Shown: one piece after another, positions 1 through 5,291 of the stretch
Layout: each line of letters opens with the position of its first letter
Position numbering within the stretch: position 1 is the first letter of the stretch
Origin: an uncultured bacterium
Lineage (GTDB): Bacteria; Bacteroidota; Bacteroidia; Bacteroidales; CAIWKO01
Direction of reading: 5' to 3'
NCBI GenBank assembly: GCA_903916135.1
Contig: CAIWVT010000667.1
Location: forward strand, 1 to 7,263
Length of the DNA: 7,263 nt
Position numbers and translations under genes: made by a program
The notes under the pieces: model-generated
Told to the model about the DNA's origin: nothing
Seen by the model: the letters and a program-made list of their open reading frames with translations, nothing else
Database searches by the model: none

Positions 1-1
1 C

Positions 2-178
2 ATTACGGGAGGTGGCGTTTCAACAAAAGAGATACATCCGAAAACTATGGAATCAAAGTTGGTTCAGCACTTGTATTTTATTGGAGAGGTTTTGGATTTG
101 GATGCAGACACAGGTGGCTACAATCTTCAAATTGCTTTTTCTACAGGATATTTGGCAGGAATATCATTAATCAAATAA
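2..178 (+). CDS. C-terminal end of BaiN/HI0933-family flavoprotein (NAD(P)/FAD-dependent oxidoreductase), partial
   Basis: Only the last 58 residues are present; the gene enters from the left edge in the frame starting at base 2 and stops at TAA 176-178, followed directly by a second TAA. The visible part has the family's C-terminal signature: TGGGVS near the edge, then TMESK, then LYFIGEVLDLDADTGGYN and LQIAFSTGYLAG. In HI0933/BaiN-type flavoproteins this block belongs to the C-terminal FAD-binding segment, with the GE..D...GGYN stretch contacting the cofactor. The family is cytoplasmic and its substrates are mostly unknown, so no specific reaction is assigned. The gene converges on rplS and shares a hairpin terminator with it. 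The family call is fairly secure. The N-terminal dinucleotide-binding motif lies outside the window. Confidence 0.85.
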   Translation: MTGGGVSTKEIHPKTMESKLVQHLYFIGEVLDLDADTGGYNLQIAFSTGYLAGISLIK

Positions 179-202
179 TAATTCTTACCGTATTAAAACA
201 AA

Positions 203-227
203 AAAACCTCCGAAATTCGGAGGTTTT
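203..227. terminator. Bidirectional rho-independent terminator between flavoprotein gene and rplS
   Basis: A perfect 10-bp inverted repeat (AAAACCTCCG / CGGAGGTTTT) with a 5-nt AAATT loop. The GC-rich core is flanked by an A-run on the left and a T-run on the right, so the hairpin has a U-tract when transcribed from either strand. It sits 24 bp after the flavoprotein stop and 4 bp beyond the rplS stop, as expected for two convergent genes sharing one terminator. Confidence 0.9.
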
Positions 228-231
228 AAAT

Positions 232-603
232 TTATTTCTTAACCTGTGCTTTTTTCTTTTCTTTAATACGGGCTTTCTTGCCAGTTAAATCTCTCAAATA
301 GAAGATACGCGCTCTACGAACTGCACCCCTTTTGGTCACTTCAATTTTATCAATAAAAGGAGAGGCAATTGGAAAAATTCTTTCAACGCCAATATTGCCT
401 GACATTTTACGAACCGTAAATGTTTCTCTGGTGCCTTCGCCCGAACGTTGAATCACAACGCCTTGAAACTGCTGGATACGTTCTTTATTGGCTTCTCTAA
501 TTTTATAATGTACAGAGATGGTATCCCCTGCTTTAAATGCCGGAAAAACAGGCAGTACATTATATTTATCTTCTACAAATTGTATTATTTCTGTATGGTT
601 CAT
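232..603 (-). CDS. rplS: 50S ribosomal protein L19
   Basis: L19 sits on the large subunit at the interface with the 30S subunit and contributes to an intersubunit bridge. The 123-residue product from ATG 603-601 (MNHTEIIQFVEDKY...) fits the family (about 115 aa) and shows its signatures: FKAGDTISVHYKI, QFQGVVIQRSG, FTVRKMSGNIGVERIFP, the RRARIFYLRDLTGKKARIKE block and a lysine-rich tail. An upstream in-frame TTG at 630-628 would add nine residues, but it lies inside the putative -7 promoter element and extends past the usual L19 N-terminus, so the ATG is preferred. The gene lies 97 bp downstream of trmD on the same strand, the conserved trmD-rplS order, and may be expressed both by read-through and from its own promoter. 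The identification is essentially certain. Confidence 0.97.
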   Translation of the reverse strand: MNHTEIIQFVEDKYNVLPVFPAFKAGDTISVHYKIREANKERIQQFQGVVIQRSGEGTRETFTVRKMSGNIGVERIFPIASPFIDKIEVTKRGAVRRARIFYLRDLTGKKARIKEKKKAQVKK

Positions 604-627
604 GGTAAAAATTTTGAAATTGGAGTG

Positions 628-635
628 CAAAAATA
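628..635 (-). promoter_or_regulatory. Putative Bacteroidota -7 element (TATTTTTG) of rplS
   Basis: On the minus strand the octamer TATTTTTG matches the TAnnTTTG consensus used by the primary sigma factor of Bacteroidota. It lies 24 nt upstream of the rplS ATG, in the trmD-rplS gap. I see no clear TTG -33 partner at the usual spacing, and the region is AT-rich, so a chance match is possible. Confidence 0.45.
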
Positions 636-700
636 CACATTTTTTTTATATTACAGCATAGAAATTTATATTTTTATTAAAATTTCTTTTTTGAAAAGTA

Positions 701-1384
701 TTAATCCGACTCATTATACATGTCCGGACGGCTATGTTTTGTGCGCTCTAAAGCCTTCTCATAACGCCATTTCATAATCTCATTATCATTGCCAGATAAT
801 AAAATATCAGGCACTATCATCTCTTTAAAATTTGCAGGACGCGTATAAACAGGCGGTGCCAATAAATTATTTTGAAAAGAATCGGACAAAGCAGAAGTTT
901 CATCATTCAAAACCCCCGGAATAATGCGAATAATACTATCGCAAAGTACTATGGCAGCCAATTCGCCTCCCGATAAAACATAATTTCCAATAGATATTTC
1001 CCTTGTAATGTAATATTGTCTCACCCGTTCATCCACACCTTTATAATGTCCACAGAGAATAATAATATTTTCAAATGTTGAAATTTGATTGGATACTTTC
1101 TGATTCAACAATTCACCGTCAGGGCTGGTATAAATAATTTCATCATAGTTTCGTTCATCTTTCAGAGCATCAATGCAAGCAGCAATAGGTTCAATCATCA
1201 TCACCATGCCTGCACCGCCACCATAGGGATAATCATCAACATTTTTATGTTTGTTGGTCGAATAATCGCGAAGCTGGTGAAAATGGATGTCAACAATACC
1301 TTTCTCTTTGGCTCTCTTTATGATGGAGTAGGAAAAAGGACTCTCGAATATCTCCGGAAAAATTGTGATAATATCAATACGCAT
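701..1384 (-). CDS. trmD: tRNA (guanine(37)-N1)-methyltransferase TrmD
   Basis: TrmD transfers a methyl group from S-adenosylmethionine to N1 of G37, next to the anticodon, which prevents +1 frameshifting. The 227-residue protein covers the full SPOUT trefoil-knot domain: MRIDIITIFPEIF at the N-terminus, VDDYPYGGGAGMVMM (49-63), the SAM-binding knot with ILCGHYKGVDERV (109-121) and SIGNYVLSGGELAA (131-144), and Asp149 in LCDS at the position of the family's general base. The C-terminal tRNA-binding part (YTRPANFKEM, LLSGNDNEIMKWR) is present. It ends earlier than E. coli TrmD (255 aa), losing only the variable tail. ATG 1384-1382 gives the canonical N-terminus. The start is divergent from feoAB by 100 bp, and rplS follows downstream. 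rpsP and rimM, its common partners, are absent on this side. Confidence 0.97.
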   Translation of the reverse strand: MRIDIITIFPEIFESPFSYSIIKRAKEKGIVDIHFHQLRDYSTNKHKNVDDYPYGGGAGMVMMIEPIAACIDALKDERNYDEIIYTSPDGELLNQKVSNQISTFENIIILCGHYKGVDERVRQYYITREISIGNYVLSGGELAAIVLCDSIIRIIPGVLNDETSALSDSFQNNLLAPPVYTRPANFKEMIVPDILLSGNDNEIMKWRYEKALERTKHSRPDMYNESD

Positions 1385-1400
1385 CTGTATTTTTTTTTTG

Positions 1401-1408
1401 CAAAATTA
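1401..1408 (-). promoter_or_regulatory. Putative Bacteroidota -7 element (TAATTTTG) of trmD
   Basis: The minus-strand octamer TAATTTTG matches TAnnTTTG exactly and ends 16 nt before the trmD ATG, the same distance as the element before pfkA in this window. It implies a very short leader of roughly 10-12 nt, with no room for a Shine-Dalgarno site, and none is seen. A -33 TTG is not evident at the usual spacing. Confidence 0.55.
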
Positions 1409-1484
1409 CTGTAAAAAAATGTTTTCTTGAAATAAATTTTAATACTTTAGGTTATGTCTATATTAGCAATCTGAATTACTAAAA

Positions 1485-4004
1485 ATGAACCTGACCGAAC
1501 TCAAAAAAATTGGTGATGAAGCCGAAATCGTAAAGATTAGAGGCAGAGGAGCCTTCCGCAGACGGGTGATGGAAATGGGATTGGTGGTGGGAGAAACCAT
1601 TACCTTGGTTCGGAAAGCACCCATGAAAGATCCGGTTGAATATAAGATAAAAGGTTACAAAATTATTTTACGAAACAGCGAGGCGAAGCTTATAGAAATA
1701 GATGCCGAGAGCGTTCAAAAAGAAAAGAACGTGAATTTCGAGACACAGGTGTTGAGTTCACAGAATAAAAAGACTACACACGCTTCGAAGAGCTTTAGTA
1801 TAGCACTTGTTGGCAATAATACATCGGGAAAAACAACGATTTTTAATTATTTCACGAAACAAAATGAACGCGTTGGGAATTACGCCGGGGTTACGGTGGA
1901 GGTGAAGAAGTTTCAGATTGATTATTTGGGATATAAAATAGAAATTATTGATTTGCCCGGTGTGTATGCTTTATCCGGCGAGCAACTTCAGAATCATACA
2001 CTACGGGATTTGTTGTATGATTCCCTGCCCGATGTAATTGTGAACGTGGTGGATGCTACCAACCTGGAACGCGGACTATACCTGACGACCGACCTGATAG
2101 ATTCGGACATGAAAGTGATTATGGCGCTGAATATGTATGACGATTTCACTCGAAATAATAGTGTTCTAAATTATGATATGTTTGGCAAACTGACCGGAGT
2201 GCCCGTGATACCTGTAACTGCTGTTAAATCAAAAGGATTAGAGGCTTTGCTAAGTCGAGCCATAGAAGTTTATGAAGATAAAAACCTTGACTTGCGCCAT
2301 GTTCATATCAATTATGGGGACCAATTGGAAGAATCTATTCGAACTATTCAATCTCAAATAAAAACAGATGGCAACTCGGAGTTGACCACTTTGGTTTCCA
2401 GCCGGTTTTTAGCCATCAAATTGCTGCAAAACGACACCATTTCGTTGGAACAAGTGAAAGGTTGCGAAAATTTCTCTCAAATCGTTCAAGTGGTTGGAAA
2501 GGAAAAAGAGCATATTGAAAAATCCTACTCCGTGAGTGCGGAACAATTGATTGCCGACTATAAATACGGCTTCATCAATGGTGCTTTGAAGGAAACATTG
2601 CAAACAGCAAAAGAAACAAAGAGCACCACAGAAACTCTTGATGCCATACTGACGCATAAACTTTTCGGCTTGCCGATATTCTTTTTCTTTATGTGGGTGA
2701 TGTTTTCAGCGACCTTTAAACTTGGCAGTTATCCGATGAGTTGGATTGAATATGGCGTGAATCTTATTTCGACATTTGTGGGACATATCATGCCTGCCGG
2801 CACCTTAAAAGATTTACTCATAGATGGAATTATCAGCGGGGTGGGTGGTGTTTTGGTTTTTATGCCTAATATATTATTGTTGTATTTCTTTATCTCCCTG
2901 ATGGAAGAGACTGGCTATATGTCGCGAGCGGTGTTTATCATGGATAAATTTATGCACAAAATAGGACTGCACGGAAAATCATTTATCCCCTTGGTGATGG
3001 GCTTTGGCTGCAATGTGCCTGCCATTTTGGCAAGCCGCATTTTGGAAAACAAAAAGGAACGCATCATCACCATATTAATTAATCCCTTCATATCGTGCAA
3101 TGCGCGTTTACCCATCTACATATTATTTATCACGGCTTTCTTCCCCGAAAGTTCGGGTAGCGTATTGTTTGCAATATATTTCACAGGAATCATCATCGCG
3201 ATTCTGACGGCTTTGCTGTTGAAAAGACTTATGAAACGGACGCACGATAATCCTTTTGTAATGGAGCTCCCCCCCTATCGAACACCTTCCGGTAACATGA
3301 TTATGAAGAATATGTGGATTAAATCGGCACAATATCTGAAGAAAATTGGCGGCGTCATTCTCATAGCTTCTATCATCTTTTGGGCGTTGAGTTATTTTCC
3401 CATCCATGTGAATTATGCACGGAATTATCCGCAGGAAATTACCAATATCAATCAAAGTTTCACGCATGAGCAAAACAAACTTGCGCTATCAGATACGGCA
3501 CACATCCATCTGCTGCAACAAAATAAAGAAGCTGCATTAAAAGCGGTGTTGTTGGCTCAAAAAAGTGAACATAAAGAACACTCCTATTTGGGCATGTTCG
3601 GACATTTTATCGAACCCGTCATCCGTCCTTTGGGTTTCGATTGGCGTATCGGCATCAGCATCATTGCAGGCATTCCCGCCAAGGAAATTATTGTGAGTAG
3701 CTTGTCGGTTTTGTATCAGGTGGATAATAATGCCGATGTCCACAACAAATCCTTGGTGAAACGCATTCAATCGCAAACGTATCAGGCAGGCGAACATATA
3801 GGGAAGAAGATTTTTAATCCCGCTATTGCCCTTGCTTTTATGATTTTTGTGTTGCTATATATTCCTTGCATCGGCACGTTGACTGCCATAGTGCGCGAAA
3901 CGGGAGATTGGCGTTGGGGTTTGTTCACCGCCGTCTATTCTTTTGCTTTAGCATGGATATTATCTTTTGCGGTGTTTCATATCGGCAGTATCTTCTTGAA
4001 CTAA
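1485..4004 (+). CDS. feoB: Ferrous iron transporter FeoA-FeoB fusion protein
   Basis: Inner-membrane Fe(II) uptake protein of 839 residues. Residues 1-75 are a FeoA SH3-like domain, followed by a linker. Residues about 103-260 are a GTPase domain: P-loop GNNTSGKT (110-117), switch AGVTVE (T137), DLPG (156-159), NMYD (216-219) and TAVKSKG (245-251). A helical GDI-like segment follows to about 370, and a polytopic membrane domain runs from about 390 to 839. The membrane part carries the FeoB gate motifs GFGCNVPA (506-513; C509) and SCNARLPIY (537-545; C538), plus a C-terminal IPC (C795). Eight or so hydrophobic segments are visible. FeoA-FeoB fusions are common in Bacteroidales. The P-loop departs from the usual GNPNSGKT: the Asn linked to K+-stimulated hydrolysis is Thr113. 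Upstream octamers TACTTTAG (1443) and TATATTAG (1459) resemble the -7 motif with one mismatch each. No clear Fur box is seen. Confidence 0.96.
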   Translation: MNLTELKKIGDEAEIVKIRGRGAFRRRVMEMGLVVGETITLVRKAPMKDPVEYKIKGYKIILRNSEAKLIEIDAESVQKEKNVNFETQVLSSQNKKTTHASKSFSIALVGNNTSGKTTIFNYFTKQNERVGNYAGVTVEVKKFQIDYLGYKIEIIDLPGVYALSGEQLQNHTLRDLLYDSLPDVIVNVVDATNLERGLYLTTDLIDSDMKVIMALNMYDDFTRNNSVLNYDMFGKLTGVPVIPVTAVKSKGLEALLSRAIEVYEDKNLDLRHVHINYGDQLEESIRTIQSQIKTDGNSELTTLVSSRFLAIKLLQNDTISLEQVKGCENFSQIVQVVGKEKEHIEKSYSVSAEQLIADYKYGFINGALKETLQTAKETKSTTETLDAILTHKLFGLPIFFFFMWVMFSATFKLGSYPMSWIEYGVNLISTFVGHIMPAGTLKDLLIDGIISGVGGVLVFMPNILLLYFFISLMEETGYMSRAVFIMDKFMHKIGLHGKSFIPLVMGFGCNVPAILASRILENKKERIITILINPFISCNARLPIYILFITAFFPESSGSVLFAIYFTGIIIAILTALLLKRLMKRTHDNPFVMELPPYRTPSGNMIMKNMWIKSAQYLKKIGGVILIASIIFWALSYFPIHVNYARNYPQEITNINQSFTHEQNKLALSDTAHIHLLQQNKEAALKAVLLAQKSEHKEHSYLGMFGHFIEPVIRPLGFDWRIGISIIAGIPAKEIIVSSLSVLYQVDNNADVHNKSLVKRIQSQTYQAGEHIGKKIFNPAIALAFMIFVLLYIPCIGTLTAIVRETGDWRWGLFTAVYSFALAWILSFAVFHIGSIFLN

Positions 4005-4024
4005 ACCTAAAAACTTGATTTGAC

Positions 4025-4057
4025 ATGACAACACCTAACCTAATCTATCGGAAATGA
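4025..4057 (+). other. 10-codon mini-ORF between feoAB and the small feo gene, possible coupling ORF
   Basis: ATG at 4025, 20 nt after the feoAB stop, opens a 10-residue frame (MTTPNLIYRK) whose TGA overlaps the ATG of the next gene as ATGA (4054-4057). Such overlaps can pass a terminating ribosome on to the next start. That would be useful here because no Shine-Dalgarno site precedes the small gene. It could equally be chance; there is no conservation evidence in the window. Confidence 0.3.
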
Positions 4058-4233
4058 CACAGCTAATCATCACTTGGGGTATAGTTTCTATCGCGCTTGG
4101 ATGGGCGATATATTTATTTGTACAAAGATGGCGGAAACCTAAGAAGAAAGTGGACGGCTGCACCGGTTGCTCTTCAGATTGTGGTGATTGTATATTTGCT
4201 CAGGGTTCTCATCATCAAAAAAAACAAAAATAA
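4054..4233 (+). CDS. FeoB-associated Cys-rich membrane protein
   Basis: A 59-residue protein starting at ATG 4054 and ending at TAA 4231. One hydrophobic segment spans residues about 3-24 (LIITWGIVSIALGWAIYLFV), followed by a basic stretch (RWRKPKKK), then four cysteines spaced CxxCx3CxxC (C36, C39, C43, C46 in CTGCSSDCGDC) and a His/Lys-rich tail (GSHHQKKQK). This matches the small FeoB-associated Cys-rich proteins that follow feoB in Bacteroidales and Clostridia. The positive-inside rule suggests that the Cys-rich tail is cytoplasmic, where it could bind Fe(II) emerging from FeoB or assist assembly, as proposed for FeoC-like partners; this role is inferred. It lies 49 bp after feoAB on the same strand, almost certainly in one transcript. 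The family call is strong from position, architecture and Cys pattern; the function is unproven. Confidence 0.9.
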   Translation: MTQLIITWGIVSIALGWAIYLFVQRWRKPKKKVDGCTGCSSDCGDCIFAQGSHHQKKQK

Positions 4234-4250
4234 ACTATCCTTTTTTCAGT

Positions 4251-4289
4251 TTCATTTCTAAAAATATAAAAGTACATATAAGAAATGAA
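4251..4289. repeat. 9-bp inverted repeat downstream of the feo operon
   Basis: TTCATTTCT (4251-4259) and AGAAATGAA (4281-4289) are exact reverse complements around a 21-nt AT-rich loop, 18 nt after the stop of the small feo gene. A T-run (4241-4246) lies before, not after, the left arm. This would suit a weak terminator for transcription from the right, or processing, but the stem is AT-rich and support is limited. Confidence 0.35.
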
Positions 4290-4300
4290 TGTCAAAAAAT

Positions 4301-4345
4301 AATCATTTTCATATACCTATTATATATATAGGTATAAAAATGATT
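4301..4345. terminator. Large AT-rich hairpin after feo operon, terminator-like or RNA-structure element
   Basis: Two stacked stems around one loop: AATCATTTT (4301-4309) with AAAATGATT (4337-4345), and ATACCTAT (4313-4320) with ATAGGTAT (4328-4335). They are separated by a small asymmetric internal loop (CAT opposite A) and close a 7-nt TATATAT loop, giving 17 paired bases on each side. There is no T-run after the plus-strand hairpin (CTCTTGAG follows). On the minus strand it is followed by ATTTTTTGAC, so it fits better as an intrinsic terminator for leftward transcription coming from pfkA. Confidence 0.5.
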
Positions 4346-4461
4346 CTCTTGAGATGCTTACTCACGCAATACAACTTCATGGAGAAGCATGGAATACTAT
4401 TTATTTTTTGTTGAAGATGCTTGTATCCAATACGATGAATAATTTCAATCCCTTTATAAAC

Positions 4462-4776
4462 AAGGGAATTATCAATCTGCTTGAGCAAATTATCAATCCG
4501 GTCAAGCAAATTACCAATTTGGTCAAGCAAATTACCAATTTGGTTGAGCAAATTACAAATCCGGTCGAGCAAATTATCAATTTGGTTGAGCAAATTATCA
4601 ATTTGGTTGAGCAAATTATCAATCCGGTCAAGCAAATTACCAATTTGGTTGTGCAAATTATAAATCCGGTCGAGCAAATTACCAATTTGGTTGAGCAAAT
4701 TATAAATCCGGTTGACCAAATTACAAATCCGGTTGAGCAAATTATAAATCTGCTTGAGCAGATTAAAAATCGAGTA
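4462..4776. repeat. 21-bp tandem repeat array 1 (about 15 units)
   Basis: Thirteen clear 21-bp units run from 4483 to 4755, with a diverged unit on each side (4462-4482, 4756-4776). Consensus parts are CAAATT, a 3-nt spacer (ATC, ACC, ATA or ACA), AATTTG or AATCCG, then GTTGAG-like bases before the next CAAATT. In six units the arms CAAATT and AATTTG are perfectly complementary; in six others the arm is AATCCG, which would pair with two G-U wobbles on the minus-strand RNA. The period is a multiple of three and lacks stops in several frames on both strands, so long frames arise: heptads like EQIINPV on plus (4354-4794) and NLLNQID on minus (4309-4860). I do not call these genes, because unit variation falls in non-synonymous positions in either frame and the flanks match no family I know. 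Confidence 0.92.
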
Positions 4777-4809
4777 TTTTCTTTTTGGGATTAAACTCCT
4801 AAAATTTAT

Positions 4810-5209
4810 AATTCCAATACTGCAATTGATTAATTCCAACTCTGGAATTGATAATCCCAACTCTGGAATTAATAATCCAAGCTCGTGGATTGATAATCCA
4901 AGTTCGTGGATTGGTAATCCAAGTTCGTGGATTGATAATCTAAGCTCTTGAATTGATAATCTAAGCTCGTGGATTGATAATCCAAGTTCGTGGATTGGGA
5001 ATCCAAGCTCGTGGATTGATAATCTAAGCTCTTGGATTGGTAATCTAAGCTCTTGGATTGATAATCTAAGCTCTTGGATTGGTAATCTAAGCTCTTGGAT
5101 TGGTAATCTAAGCTCTTGGATTGGTAATCTAAGCTCTTGGATTGATAATCTAAGCTCTTGGATTGATAATCTAAGCTCTTGGATTGGTAATCCAAGCTCG
5201 TGGATTGAT
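4810..5209. repeat. 21-bp tandem repeat array 2 (19 units), one hairpin per unit
   Basis: Eighteen contiguous 21-bp units fill 4832-5209, preceded by a diverged unit (4810-4830) offset by one base. Two subtypes dominate: AATCTAAGCTCTTGGATT and AATCCAAGCTCGTGGATT, each followed by a GAT or GGT spacer. Both are palindromic. The first forms a 7-bp stem with one T-G wobble around GCTC; the second forms a 6-bp stem around a 6-nt loop. The leftmost good unit (4832) has a perfect 7-bp stem, AATTCCA/TGGAATT, so the arms changed together while pairing was kept. Units grade from diverged on the left to nearly identical on the right (5021-5188), a sign of recent expansion. The plus heptad frame (DNPSSWI) is broken by a TGA in the unit at 4937, and the minus frame (DYQSKSL) has no unique flanking protein. 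Confidence 0.94.
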
Positions 5210-5291
5210 AATTCCCAAGAATCTTATGTTATATCAATAGATAAAACAATTAAATATCAGACTTGTATGATTCTTTAAGATAAGACTATCT

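Noticed and set aside
604..630. Nine-residue N-terminal extension of L19 from TTG 630-628
   Set aside because: The TTG is part of the putative TATTTTTG promoter element, and family L19 proteins start near the internal ATG at 603.
1385..1484. Fur box or other iron-responsive operator in the trmD-feoAB gap
   Set aside because: I looked for a GATAATGATAATCATTATC-like palindrome and found no convincing match. The gap is AT-rich, with only weak -7-like octamers on the plus strand.
4354..4794. Plus-strand 146-codon frame with EQIINPV/KQITNLV heptads
   Set aside because: It is mostly the 21-bp array read in one of several open frames. Proline occurs in about half the heptads, which argues against a coiled coil; the unique N-terminal 36 residues match no family I recognise; and no promoter or ribosome site is seen. 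Not excluded outright, but unsupported.
4309..4860. Minus-strand 183-codon frame with NLLNQID heptads
   Set aside because: It looks like a leucine-zipper protein, but it is the same array antisense. Unit differences fall at first and second codon positions (GAT/GGT/TAT/TGT, AAC/GAC, CAA/CGG), which is not what protein-level selection would leave.
4869..5195. Minus-strand 108-codon frame of DYQSKSL repeats
   Set aside because: Entirely repeat-derived, with start and stop inside or at the edge of the array and no unique sequence. The opposite-strand frame contains an internal stop.
4462..5209. Possible CRISPR array
   Set aside because: The 21-bp units are directly contiguous with no unique spacers, the constant part is too short, and no cas genes are in the window.
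5217..5275. AAGAATC/GATTCTT inverted repeat near the pfkA stop as a terminator
   Set aside because: Only 7 bp with a 45-nt loop and no T-run; too weak to call a terminator.
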